Positions 1-7,921 of a stretch of DNA of 64,000 nucleotides are shown here, one piece after another (within the stretch, counting starts at the first letter, position 1; the number at the start of each line of letters is the position of its first letter). Origin of the DNA: Puia sp963703355 (GTDB lineage Bacteria > Bacteroidota > Bacteroidia > Chitinophagales > Chitinophagaceae); contig OY969813.1 of the NCBI GenBank assembly GCA_963703355.1, forward strand, positions 2,294,001 to 2,358,000, read 5' to 3'. Both the position numbers and the translations under genes were made by a program. The notes below the pieces were generated by a model, which saw only the letters and a list, made by a program, of their open reading frames with translations, made no database searches and was not told where the DNA came from.

Positions 1-554
1 GCAATCCCAAATTGAACGCCTGATTGTATATTGGTTTTTGTGTCATAACCAACTAAGGGGAAATTCCAGTGCGGATGCACCAGCGGAAGTTTGGCAGTAA
101 AAACTTCCAGTGATTTAAAACGCATTTCCATACCCGGCGAAATGCTTCCGCCAATAAACTGATTCAACTTGTTGATAAAATTGTAAGTTATCGCGGAACC
201 AAGTCCAATAACAAGATTATTGCTACCCGGGAAATAATGAGAGGCCGCAACCACAAGAGCCAACCTGTCGGCACCAATGGTTTCAGGTTTTCCAACAGGC
301 GTTGTAATAGGAATCCGCGACAAATGATCCAGCTTGTGAAATCGTGTTTTGCTTTTAAGTAATGTTTCTGTTTCGGGCAAATGGTTTACCACGGAGGATA
401 GAATACTTCTTTCCGGGTTAAAAGATTCTATACAATGCGCCAGCTCATCGAGTATATTTTCGGAAAACACACCGGTTTCCCTGATTTGACCATTTACAAA
501 AAATGCCCATTTCAACCTCGTATTGCCAAAATCTAAACAAAGGGTTGTGGACAT
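1..554 (-). CDS. coaX: type III pantothenate kinase, partial (C-terminus beyond window)
   Basis: Cytoplasmic kinase that phosphorylates pantothenate in the first step of coenzyme A synthesis. About 184 codons are visible, reading MSTTLCLDFGNTRLKW at the N-terminus; the family phosphate-binding DxGNTxxKW motif is intact. Further along are GADRLA and the GSAITYN stretch, matching the family GADR and GTAxT(Y/F)D motifs, so this is the CoaX fold (ASKHA superfamily) rather than a type I or II kinase. The frame runs off the left edge; family proteins are about 240-260 residues, so some 60-70 residues are missing. It starts 32 nt after the LON-domain gene on the same strand and probably shares its transcript. 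The GT to GS change in the third motif is conservative. Confidence 0.93.
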   Translation of the reverse strand, partial: MSTTLCLDFGNTRLKWAFFVNGQIRETGVFSENILDELAHCIESFNPERSILSSVVNHLPETETLLKSKTRFHKLDHLSRIPITTPVGKPETIGADRLALVVAASHYFPGSNNLVIGLGSAITYNFINKLNQFIGGSISPGMEMRFKSLEVFTAKLPLVHPHWNFPLVGYDTKTNIQSGVQFGI

Positions 555-586
555 GATTTTATTCTATTCTATTTTGGAGGGAGTTG

Positions 587-1228
587 CTATTCAAACCGGA
601 AGGAAGATAAATTTTTAAAATGACCGTTCAGTATAATTCTTTCTTTTAACACTTCCATTTCGGCAACAACAGGCAATACTTTGCCCAAATGTCTTTTTAA
701 ATATTCCTGTCGTTGCTCCTCCCTGAATAAACTGAGCAGTTCATATTCTTCTTCTAAGGAAAGTCCCGCGTGGTGAGCAATGTCATAAGAGTCCAGTTCA
801 TCATCTGGTTTGTGAAAATCCTTACTGATATGAAGAATCCTGTGCAATTCCCTAATCGCTTTTATGACGGCCACCATCAGCTCTTTCCTTGGATAAACCT
901 CCGAGTTCTCGGGATAATTTACGATGGCACCACTATAAAGTTTGTCGGGAATTTTCTTGATAATCTCTAAAATACGAAATACGGCGGATCCTTTTGTAAT
1001 GATATCCATCTCTCCGTTATCGTATTCTTTGGCAATCTCTATTATCGAAACCAGTGTTCCAAACTCAGCAACCTGACCGTTCAAAATGGCGGGCACACCA
1101 AAAGGCTTGTTGTTAGTTGAACACTCTTTAATCAGTTCTTTGTAACGGGGTTCAAAAATATGCAGATTCAATGTCTCTCGGGGATAGAGAACCACGTTCA
1201 GAGGAAATATGGGAATAAAGTTCGTCAT
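587..1228 (-). CDS. LON peptidase substrate-binding domain protein
   Basis: A stand-alone copy of the N-terminal domain of Lon protease (LON_substr_bdg), about 213 residues, without the AAA+ or serine protease parts. The start IPIFPLNVVLYPRETLNLHIFEPRY with an FPL-x-x-V-x-(Y/F)P-x-E pattern is diagnostic, and GTLVSIIEI and DIITKGSAVFRILEI continue the beta fold. I place the start at the internal Met (MTNFIPIF) because the seven codons before it are not conserved-looking and the family begins there. The function of stand-alone LON-domain proteins is not established; substrate or protein binding is likely. It lies upstream of coaX in the same direction. Confidence 0.85.
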   Translation of the reverse strand: MTNFIPIFPLNVVLYPRETLNLHIFEPRYKELIKECSTNNKPFGVPAILNGQVAEFGTLVSIIEIAKEYDNGEMDIITKGSAVFRILEIIKKIPDKLYSGAIVNYPENSEVYPRKELMVAVIKAIRELHRILHISKDFHKPDDELDSYDIAHHAGLSLEEEYELLSLFREEQRQEYLKRHLGKVLPVVAEMEVLKERIILNGHFKNLSSFRFE

Positions 1229-1394
1229 CGATTTAAAAAGAACATGCAATTTAAATATATAATGCTAATAATATCGTGCAGGCAACCAACCACCATCTCT
1301 CAATACCCGTTCTCTGTAGAGAAAATCATTTAATTTATCTTTCCTTTGTGAACGGTATATCATTTTGCGGCCTTGTAAAGTAATTTTTAACATA

Positions 1395-2270
1395 ATGAAA
1401 ATCTCCGGTTTCACCATTGTGCGAAATGCCATTTTATATGATTATCCGGTGGTGGAATCCATTAAATCGATTTTACCGGTGGTGGATGAAATGATTGTAT
1501 TGATTGGTGAGAGTGACGACAATACAGAGGAATTGATACGTTCTATTCAGTCAGACAAACTTCAAATCCATCATTCAGTGTGGGACCAAAAACTTAAAAA
1601 GGGAGGCGTAGTACTGGCCATTGAAACAGACAAAGCATTTCAGTTGATTTCCAAAGAAAGTGATTGGGCATTTTATATTCAGGCTGATGAAGTTATTCAT
1701 GAGAAATATCATGACGTTATCCGCAAAACTGCGGAACTGTATAAAGATGACAAAAAAGTGGAGGGCCTGCTTTTTAATTATCTTCATTTTTATGGGACTT
1801 ATGATTATGTAGCAGACAGTCGCAAATGGTATCATAAAGAAGTGCGCATCATCAGAAATGACAAGGACATTCACGCCTATCGTGATGCGCAGGGATTCAG
1901 AAGAGGTGTGAAGAAAATAAACGTTAAACCGGTAGACGCCACTGTGTATCATTATGGCTGGGTAAAGAATCCCAAAAAAATGAAAGAAAAGTTGAAGAAG
2001 ATTCAGGAACTATGGCAGGATACTGCAGATGACCCCACGAATATTGAAAGAAGATCTGGGGAAATTTTTGATTACAGTCAATTTGACTCACTCAAACATT
2101 TTGAAAGCGAGCATCCTGCAGTAATGCAAAAACGAATTCAAGAAAAGAACTGGAATATCAGCCTTGATATTTCGAAGAAAAAATTTTCTACCAAAGAGAA
2201 ATTACTATACTGGTATGAGAAGAAAACTGGTAAAAGACTGTTCGATTTCCGAAACTATAAGATTATCTGA
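1395..2270 (+). CDS. glycosyltransferase family 2 protein
   Basis: About 291 residues. The N-terminus MKISGFTIVRNAILYDYPVVE is typical of a GT2 subgroup that begins with the nucleotide-binding strand; GESDDNTEELIRSI corresponds to the first acidic motif and FYIQADEVIHE to the metal-binding DxD-like segment. No membrane segment is apparent, so it is probably a cytosolic or peripheral enzyme that adds a sugar to a cell-surface glycan; donor and acceptor cannot be read from sequence. The start at the second Met is chosen over an upstream one that would add ten atypical residues. It converges with the methyltransferase gene downstream, leaving a 36-bp gap. Confidence 0.8.
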   Translation: MKISGFTIVRNAILYDYPVVESIKSILPVVDEMIVLIGESDDNTEELIRSIQSDKLQIHHSVWDQKLKKGGVVLAIETDKAFQLISKESDWAFYIQADEVIHEKYHDVIRKTAELYKDDKKVEGLLFNYLHFYGTYDYVADSRKWYHKEVRIIRNDKDIHAYRDAQGFRRGVKKINVKPVDATVYHYGWVKNPKKMKEKLKKIQELWQDTADDPTNIERRSGEIFDYSQFDSLKHFESEHPAVMQKRIQEKNWNISLDISKKKFSTKEKLLYWYEKKTGKRLFDFRNYKII

Positions 2271-2306
2271 GTCGGAGAAAATAGAAATCTATATATCTTC
2301 CTTAAT

Positions 2307-3200
2307 TTACTTCTTAAGAGGTCTAACAATGAATGAAAGATTACTTCCTTTATGCAGGAAGCGATTAAACAATTTTGAAAATACAGAATGTTGGGAAACA
2401 GGATCCTTTCGGCTATAACTAAAATAGTCAAGTACTTCAAAATTGTTTGACTTCAGCAATCTGAGCATACTCTTTACATTGGGCTCATACAAATGATCAG
2501 GTACACGGGTTGAATCAATCCAGGTAGATGAAAACTGTTTTTTTAATCCTGCTCTATAAAACAGATGTTGAAGTCTGAAACTCAGAGAGAATTTATTAGG
2601 GACATTTACAACCAACACGCCTCCCGGTTCGAGCATGGACGCGGCTTTCCTTAACCACTCCACAGGATTAGGTATGTGTTCTATAACATGGCTCATGTGT
2701 ATGAGTGAAAACTTCCCGTCGTAAGTAAATTCATTAAATTGTTTGAGGTACACCGTGGCGCCAGTGCTTTTCGATGCAAATGCTGCCATTGCAGCTGAAA
2801 CATCCAGTCCAATCGCATTTTTATAATAAGGTTTGGCAGCGAACAGGAAAGTGCCCATGGCACTTCCAATGTCCAGTACATTCGATCTAATCGTATCGTA
2901 TCTGAGAAGATTTTCTACTTCCTCTTTAAACATGTTCACAGAGGAATGTGCGATTTGCGTATTATCCTCCAGTTTTATACTGTCACTGAACTGGTAATAA
3001 GAAGCATATGCGGAGTCTATAAAATCCTGATCGTATTTTGGTCTTGGGGATTGATAAACCAGTGTACAATCTTTGCATAAAACATAGGTATACTGCAATT
3101 CACTTCCAAATCGTTCGTAAACTGAAAAGTCGCCGGAACCACAAAATGGACATGGAACTTTTTCCCATTCTTTGGGAATATATGGGGATTGTGTAGGCAT
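2307..3200 (-). CDS. class I SAM-dependent methyltransferase with N-terminal zinc ribbon
   Basis: 297 residues. Residues about 17-50 form a treble-clef or zinc-ribbon with two CxxC pairs (CPFCG and CKDC). The Rossmann domain follows, with SAM motif I as VLDIGSAMGTFLFAAK, then IHMSHVIEHIPNP and the LEPGGVLVVNVPN strand, placing it in the Methyltransf_23 group. Such zinc-ribbon methyltransferases are common in surface-polysaccharide and small-molecule clusters, and the convergent GT2 gene fits that role, but the substrate is unknown. A TANNTTTG-like box (TATTTTTG, positions 3209-3216) lies only eight bases before the ATG, so the transcript may be nearly leaderless. Confidence 0.85.
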   Translation of the reverse strand: MPTQSPYIPKEWEKVPCPFCGSGDFSVYERFGSELQYTYVLCKDCTLVYQSPRPKYDQDFIDSAYASYYQFSDSIKLEDNTQIAHSSVNMFKEEVENLLRYDTIRSNVLDIGSAMGTFLFAAKPYYKNAIGLDVSAAMAAFASKSTGATVYLKQFNEFTYDGKFSLIHMSHVIEHIPNPVEWLRKAASMLEPGGVLVVNVPNKFSLSFRLQHLFYRAGLKKQFSSTWIDSTRVPDHLYEPNVKSMLRLLKSNNFEVLDYFSYSRKDPVSQHSVFSKLFNRFLHKGSNLSFIVRPLKK

Positions 3201-3239
3201 GCAAGATTCAAAAATACGCTGCAGATAACTCCGAAAAAA

Positions 3240-3464
3240 TTAATAACTACGATTCTGCCTCCACCATCTGTAACCCAGGACGCCCGCTATTGCGAGCGGA
3301 GTAAAAGCCAGATAAACAATTCCTGCATTAAATGCTTTGCCTGGTCTCTCTCCCATCTGCTGAACGGTTCTCGTGCAAATGGCACATTGTGCGCGACTTT
3401 TTAAAGAGCCCAAATTAAGTATCAGGAAAACCAGGAATATAGAAAGATATATTTTACGCTTCAT
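3240..3464 (-). CDS. small exported or membrane protein with CxxC motif
   Basis: 74 residues. An N-terminal hydrophobic signal (about residues 5-24, ending SRAQ) is followed by CAICTRTVQQMGERPGKAFNAG and a second hydrophobic helix (about 47-66, LAFTPLAIAGVLGYRWW). The CAIC pair could bind metal or form a disulfide. I recognise it as the type of short protein conserved in Bacteroidota but cannot assign a function. It lies downstream of typA on the same strand, separated by a terminator, and upstream of the methyltransferase gene with a 39-bp gap. Confidence 0.6.
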   Translation of the reverse strand: MKRKIYLSIFLVFLILNLGSLKSRAQCAICTRTVQQMGERPGKAFNAGIVYLAFTPLAIAGVLGYRWWRQNRSY

Positions 3465-3497
3465 ATGCCGTGATATACTGCAAAACTACGTTTTGTT

Positions 3498-3535
3498 AGC
3501 TTAAAGCCAAAAGCTTAAAGCTAAAAGCTCAACGC
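3498..3535. repeat. heptamer array, AGCNNAA units
   Basis: Five consecutive 7-bp units in exact phase: AGCTTAA, AGCCAAA, AGCTTAA, AGCTAAA, AGCTCAA, then CGC. Read on the minus strand it is the inverted partner of the array at the typA stop codon (3646-3673), with the intrinsic terminator between them. Confidence 0.8.
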
Positions 3536-3582
3536 ACCAGGGTTTTTGACAAATTAAATTTTAACGAGCTCTGATTTTAGAA

Positions 3583-3610
3583 TAAAAAAAAGAGCATCGT
3601 TAGATGCTCC
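3583..3610 (-). terminator. intrinsic terminator of typA
   Basis: On the minus strand GAGCATC, a TAAC loop and GATGCTC (3592-3609) form a perfect 7-bp stem followed by eight T residues (3584-3591). It lies about 60 nt past the typA stop codon. Confidence 0.85.
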
Positions 3611-3645
3611 AAAAATACTATATCCTGTAAAACTGATTTAAAGCG

Positions 3646-3673
3646 TTATGCCGAAAGCTTTAAGCCTTAACTC
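3646..3673 (-). repeat. heptamer array over the typA stop codon
   Basis: Four period-7 units TTATGCC, GAAAGCT, TTAAGCC and TTAACTC. The last contains the typA stop codon (complement of TTA at 3667-3669), so the reading frame ends inside the array. Confidence 0.7.
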
Positions 3674-5481
3674 ACTTCCTCCGTCTTCAGCATTTTCTGG
3701 AATTTCTTTCGTGTATCCTCATCCAGGATCGTTTTGCGCAAGCGTATGCTCTTGGGAGTCACTTCGATGCACTCATCCTGTTGTATATACTCCATACATT
3801 CTTCCAGTGTCATCTGAATCTTTGGAATGATACGAACTGAGTCGTCACTTCCACTGGCCCGCATGTTCGTAAGCTGCTTACCTTCAGTTGCATTTACTAT
3901 GAGATCTCCTGGCTTAATATGTTCTGCTATAATCTGGCCGACATATACCTCCTCTCCCGGATCTACAAAAAATGAACCACGATCCTGCAATTTGTCGATC
4001 GAATAAGCAGTCGTTGCTGCCTGATTTTTTGCAATCAGCACTCCGTTGCTTCTGCCGGGGATTGGACCCTTCCAAGGTTTATATTCAAGAAAACGATGCG
4101 CCATTACAGCTTCTCCGGCAGTATTTGTAAGCATGCTGGAACGCAGCCCGATGAGTCCACGGGAAGGAATTTCAAATTCCAGATGCTGCATGTCGCCTTT
4201 CGTTTCCATCACCAGCAATTCACCCTTACGTCGGGTAACCATGTCGATTACCTTGCCGCTGTATTCATTGGGAACGTCAACGACCAATACTTCGAATGGC
4301 TCATTTTTCTTACCGTTCATTTCTTTTACGATTACCTGCGGCTGGCCAACGGTAAGTTCGTACCCTTCTCTTCTCATCGTTTCAATCAAAATACCCAGAT
4401 GAAGAATACCCCGACCAAAAACGAGCAGACTATCGGCGCTACCGGTTTCTTCCACACGAAGCGCAAGATTTTTTTCCGTTTCCTTCATTAAGCGGTCACG
4501 CAAATGGCGTGAGGTTACAAATTTTCCATCCTTTCCGTAAAATGGGGAATTATTAATGGAAAACATCATACTCATGGTGGGCTCGTCCACACTGATGAGT
4601 GGCAATGCTTCCGGAGTTTCAGGATCACAAATGGTGTCACCAATATTGAAATTCTCCAAACCGACAACTGCACATATATCACCGCAAAAAACTTCCGTTG
4701 CTTTTTTCTTTCCTAACGATTCAAAAACATACAGTTCTTTCACCTTAGATTTCTTGATCGTACCATCAGCCTGCATCAATACGATATTCTGGCCTTCTTT
4801 AATTGTTCCGCGCGCCACTTTTCCGACAGCTATTCTTCCAAGAAAAGAAGAATAGTCCAGCGATGTAATTTGCATCTGCGTAGGCCCTTCATTTATTCCC
4901 GGGGCGGGCACATATTTTAAAATACCATCCAGCAATGGGATGATATCTGTAGTTGGCGTAAGAGAATCATTGAACCAGCCGTTTTTTCCTGAACCATAGA
5001 ATGTTGGGAAATCCAGTTGTGCTTCCGTTGCATCCAGATTAAAAAAGAGTTCGAAGATTGCCTCATGTACTTCTTCAGGGCGGCAATTAGGCTTATCTAC
5101 TTTATTGATAATCACCATCGGCTTCAGCCCCAGATGCAATGCCTTTTGTAAAACGAAACGGGTTTGTGGCATGGGGCCTTCAAATGCATCCACCAATAAT
5201 AAAACGCCATCAGCCATCTTCAGCACGCGTTCTACCTCACCTCCAAAGTCGGCGTGACCCGGAGTGTCGATAACGTTTATTTTTACTCCATTGTAAACAA
5301 CTGCCGCGTTCTTACTGAAAATCGTAATACCTCTTTCCTTTTCAAGATCATTGCTATCCATGATGAGTTCACCAGTTTCCTGATTGTCTCTGAAAACTTT
5401 CGTGGCATGTAATATCTTATCAACCAGCGTGGTTTTCCCATGGTCAACGTGTGCAATGATCGCAATGTTCCTGATCTCCAT
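3667..5481 (-). CDS. typA: translational GTPase TypA/BipA
   Basis: 604 residues, the usual family length. The G1 motif AHVDHGKTTLVDK, switch region RGITIFSKN, G3 DTPGHADFGGEVERVL, and G4 NKVD are intact, followed by EF-Tu domain II, EF-G domains III and V, and the TypA-specific C-terminal domain (GEAVMAHRFLEYKPWKG, GSDDSVRIIPKIQMTLEECMEYI, ending with a Lys-rich tail). It binds the ribosome and supports growth and 50S maturation at low temperature or under stress. A near-consensus promoter lies 47-77 nt upstream and an intrinsic terminator follows, so it is probably monocistronic. Confidence 0.97.
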   Translation of the reverse strand: MEIRNIAIIAHVDHGKTTLVDKILHATKVFRDNQETGELIMDSNDLEKERGITIFSKNAAVVYNGVKINVIDTPGHADFGGEVERVLKMADGVLLLVDAFEGPMPQTRFVLQKALHLGLKPMVIINKVDKPNCRPEEVHEAIFELFFNLDATEAQLDFPTFYGSGKNGWFNDSLTPTTDIIPLLDGILKYVPAPGINEGPTQMQITSLDYSSFLGRIAVGKVARGTIKEGQNIVLMQADGTIKKSKVKELYVFESLGKKKATEVFCGDICAVVGLENFNIGDTICDPETPEALPLISVDEPTMSMMFSINNSPFYGKDGKFVTSRHLRDRLMKETEKNLALRVEETGSADSLLVFGRGILHLGILIETMRREGYELTVGQPQVIVKEMNGKKNEPFEVLVVDVPNEYSGKVIDMVTRRKGELLVMETKGDMQHLEFEIPSRGLIGLRSSMLTNTAGEAVMAHRFLEYKPWKGPIPGRSNGVLIAKNQAATTAYSIDKLQDRGSFFVDPGEEVYVGQIIAEHIKPGDLIVNATEGKQLTNMRASGSDDSVRIIPKIQMTLEECMEYIQQDECIEVTPKSIRLRKTILDEDTRKKFQKMLKTEEVS

Positions 5482-5527
5482 AATAGTCTTTACTTTTAGC
5501 TGGCCCTGAGCCCTGTTTTTGGACGCG

Positions 5528-5558
5528 CAAAGGTATGCTATTTACTCCGTATAACGAA
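5528..5558 (-). promoter_or_regulatory. candidate typA promoter
   Basis: On the minus strand TTCG (5558-5555), a 19-nt spacer, and TACCTTTG (5535-5528). The second box matches the Bacteroidetes -7 consensus TAnnTTTG exactly and the first differs from TTTG at one base. It predicts a leader of about 40 nt before the typA ATG. Confidence 0.55.
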
Positions 5559-5604
5559 CTGTTGCGATCTGGAGTATGGACTATAAGAAGAATATTGCTC
5601 AAGG

Positions 5605-6732
5605 TCAGACTCTTACATATATCTTCTTTTTGTCGAGATAAAAGCCGATCAGCCAGCAAAATAACATCCAGGAAATGGCGAAGAGAAGTGACCCCAGATA
5701 CAATCCCGCATGTCTATAGACATTCTGATAGAGCCAGGAATACAAACTTACTCCGGCTCCCACTTGTATAATGTACAAAACAGTGGCGCCGACTTCAGAC
5801 AAAAGATAAATAAACAGGGGGTTTTTGCCGAAAACGGTGAAGAATTTCGTCCAACGTGTTCTTCCAAGAAAATCCACCACATAAATGACGGCGGAAATGA
5901 TAACGCAGTCAATACCTACAGTATAGACCACAAAAGAACTGGTCCATAATTTTTTGTTAATAGGAAAACTCAGGTCCCAGAAATAGCCAATAACGATCAG
6001 TGCAAATCCCAACAGCAATAATTTTGCTAATCCTTCAAAGGTTTTTCCTTTTTCCTGAATGAATTTGCCTACGAAATAGCCGAACGTAACATTGACTACG
6101 GAAGGGAAAGTTGACAGGAATCCTTCCGGATCAAATGCGACACCTTCACCATGATACATATGATTCGGTCCCATCAGCCACATATCTAATTTGTAACCCA
6201 GGTTTCCTGTCATAGCCAGCGGATCAGGTGCATCGCCGCCCATCATCATGAGCGCCCAATACAACAATAGAATGGAAATAGATATGCTGATTACTGTTCC
6301 CGGCTTAAAATAATAAATTAATAAAGAGGCCATGCCATATGCGAGTGCGATACGTTGCAGAACTCCCAGTATGCGGGTATGTGAAAAAGGCGCGAATACA
6401 ATATGATTCGAAGCATCGGCATAAACAAAGGGAAACCAGTACAGCAAAAAACCGCATAAGAAGATGATCAGTGTTCGCTTGAAAATTTTCCCCAGCACTT
6501 CTGCCTGACTAAGTAAATTCCATTTTGGCATTACAAAACTCATTGCATTGCCAACGGCAAAAAGAAAAGACGGGAACACGAGGTCGGTGGGCGTGAATCC
6601 ATGCCAGCGGGCATGTTCAAGTGGAGAATAAGTGAATTTACTGCCAGAGGTATTTACAATGATCATAAAACAGATCGTCATCCCTCTGAAAACATCTAAT
6701 GCCAGAAATCTTTGTTTAGGAGCAATCGTCAT
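5605..6732 (-). CDS. NagX/HGSNAT-like membrane acyltransferase (DUF5009/COG4299)
   Basis: 375 residues, mostly hydrophobic with about ten predicted membrane helices. The N-terminal RFLALDVFRGMTICFMIIVN is the hallmark of the heparan-alpha-glucosaminide N-acetyltransferase-like family, and HGFTPTDLVFPSFLFAVGNAMSF continues the conserved second segment (D-x-V-F-P-x-F-L-F). Bacterial members are thought to transacetylate amino sugars across the cytoplasmic membrane during glucosamine polymer use. There are no sugar-catabolic neighbours here, so the substrate is open. Confidence 0.85.
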   Translation of the reverse strand: MTIAPKQRFLALDVFRGMTICFMIIVNTSGSKFTYSPLEHARWHGFTPTDLVFPSFLFAVGNAMSFVMPKWNLLSQAEVLGKIFKRTLIIFLCGFLLYWFPFVYADASNHIVFAPFSHTRILGVLQRIALAYGMASLLIYYFKPGTVISISISILLLYWALMMMGGDAPDPLAMTGNLGYKLDMWLMGPNHMYHGEGVAFDPEGFLSTFPSVVNVTFGYFVGKFIQEKGKTFEGLAKLLLLGFALIVIGYFWDLSFPINKKLWTSSFVVYTVGIDCVIISAVIYVVDFLGRTRWTKFFTVFGKNPLFIYLLSEVGATVLYIIQVGAGVSLYSWLYQNVYRHAGLYLGSLLFAISWMLFCWLIGFYLDKKKIYVRV

Positions 6733-6845
6733 GGTTAAATTATTTTAAAGCCTTAGCCGACTCCAAGTTCGGAAACTAAAACCATTGGTTAAAGAAAGAA
6801 TATGAAATCTTTTTTGAAATTCACCATTTAGCAGAACTTGCGGTT

Positions 6846-7760
6846 ATGGTCCGTAAAATCGTTTATTTAATCAATCCCATCTCCGGCACTACGGCAAAAA
6901 AAAGGGTAAGGGAGTTGATTATCCGAAGAACGGAACAGGAGGGTATAGATTTTGAAATTATGCCGTCAAAAGCAGACGGTGACTATTCCCATCTAAAAAA
7001 ACTTATACAGAAAACTCATATAACGGATGTAGTGATCTGCGGGGGTGATGGCACGCTCAATGCGGTGGCTGACGGCCTGCAGGGGGTTGATGTTAACATG
7101 GGCATCATCCCCATCGGGTCGGGCAACAGTGTGGCGTTGGCTTGCAAAATTCCAAAAAACCCCGGGCGCGCACTGGATATCATTTTCAGAGGGCAGGCAT
7201 ACCAGATAGATGCTTTTAAGATAAATGATAAATTCTCCTGTGCACTTTGCGGTATTGGATTTGATGCGGCCGTTGCACACGAATTTGCAAAACAGAAAAT
7301 ACGCGGACTACAAACCTATCTGAGAATTTCGACTATGAAATTTTTCAATTCGAAGCCCTATCCATTTGAAATTGAAGTGGCAGGTCACAAATTAACAACG
7401 GATGCCTATTTTATTAATATCGCCAACAGCAATCAGTTTGGCAACAATGTAACGATTGCACCACGCGCCAGTATGTCGGACGGTTTATTGGATATCGTGA
7501 TCGTAAAAAAAATGAACAAAGCCATTTTGCCGTTTTCAGTTTTTCTTCAGGTTGCCGGAAACAACAAACTAATGGAAGGAATCGAATATGTCGAGAAGAA
7601 AAACATTATATACATTCAGACAGATAAACTTACTATCAAAAACCCTTCACGCGCACCTTTGCACATTGACGGTGAACCGGTAGGTACCAGCGAAGAATTC
7701 AAAATAAGAATCATTCCAAATTGCCTGAATCTCATACAGCCTGGAAAGCTTAAGGCTTAA
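6846..7760 (+). CDS. diacylglycerol kinase family lipid kinase (YegS-like)
   Basis: 304 residues, full length for the DAGK_cat/YegS family. Visible motifs are NPISGTTAKKR at the N-terminus, GGDGTLNAVADGL (nucleotide-binding GGDGT), and GIIPIGSGNSVALA. The C-terminal all-beta domain includes PLHIDGEP. It phosphorylates a lipid such as diacylglycerol or a sphingoid base; the acceptor is not known. Odd feature: the last codons (KLKA-stop) are written by the start of a heptamer array, and the TAA stop at 7758-7760 lies inside it, so the natural C-terminus may have been replaced. Confidence 0.88.
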   Translation: MVRKIVYLINPISGTTAKKRVRELIIRRTEQEGIDFEIMPSKADGDYSHLKKLIQKTHITDVVICGGDGTLNAVADGLQGVDVNMGIIPIGSGNSVALACKIPKNPGRALDIIFRGQAYQIDAFKINDKFSCALCGIGFDAAVAHEFAKQKIRGLQTYLRISTMKFFNSKPYPFEIEVAGHKLTTDAYFINIANSNQFGNNVTIAPRASMSDGLLDIVIVKKMNKAILPFSVFLQVAGNNKLMEGIEYVEKKNIIYIQTDKLTIKNPSRAPLHIDGEPVGTSEEFKIRIIPNCLNLIQPGKLKA

Positions 7761-7805
7761 CGCGGAACGCGGAACGCTGAACGCTGAACGTTAAACGCGG
7801 AACGC
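7745..7805 (+). repeat. heptamer array, AACGCNN type, at the kinase stop codon
   Basis: Eight in-phase units (AAAGCTT, AAGGCTT, AACGCGG twice, AACGCTG twice, AACGTTA, AACGCGG) plus AACGC. It includes the final codons and TAA of the lipid kinase gene. Confidence 0.9.
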
Positions 7806-7833
7806 AATTGAATTCCTGTCTTCACACTTCTGT

Positions 7834-7887
7834 ACTCCCAAACTCCTATACTCCTATACTCTTATACTCTTATACTCTTATACTTGC
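7834..7887 (-). repeat. octamer array, ACTCCTAT/ACTCTTAT type
   Basis: Six in-phase 8-bp units (ACTCCCAA, ACTCCTAT twice, ACTCTTAT three times) then ACTTGC. Read from the convergent patatin gene the unit is ATAAGAGT or ATAGGAGT. Confidence 0.9.
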
Positions 7888-7921
7888 TTTCAGCATTAGG
7901 CCTTAAGCTTTCAGCTTGCTA
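7886..7921 (-). repeat. heptamer array at the patatin-like gene stop codon
   Basis: Units GCTTTCA, GCATTAG, GCCTTAA, GCTTTCA, GCTTGCT in exact phase, running into the TAG stop (complement at 7919-7921). With the two preceding arrays it accounts for nearly the whole convergent gap. Confidence 0.75.

Noticed and set aside
770..970. Short open frames opposite the LON gene and similar antisense frames across the window
   Set aside because: They are antisense or out-of-frame to genes with clear family motifs and show no protein-like composition.
1365..1394. Upstream start of the first glycosyltransferase
   Set aside because: Adds ten residues with no family likeness; the second Met fits the conserved start.
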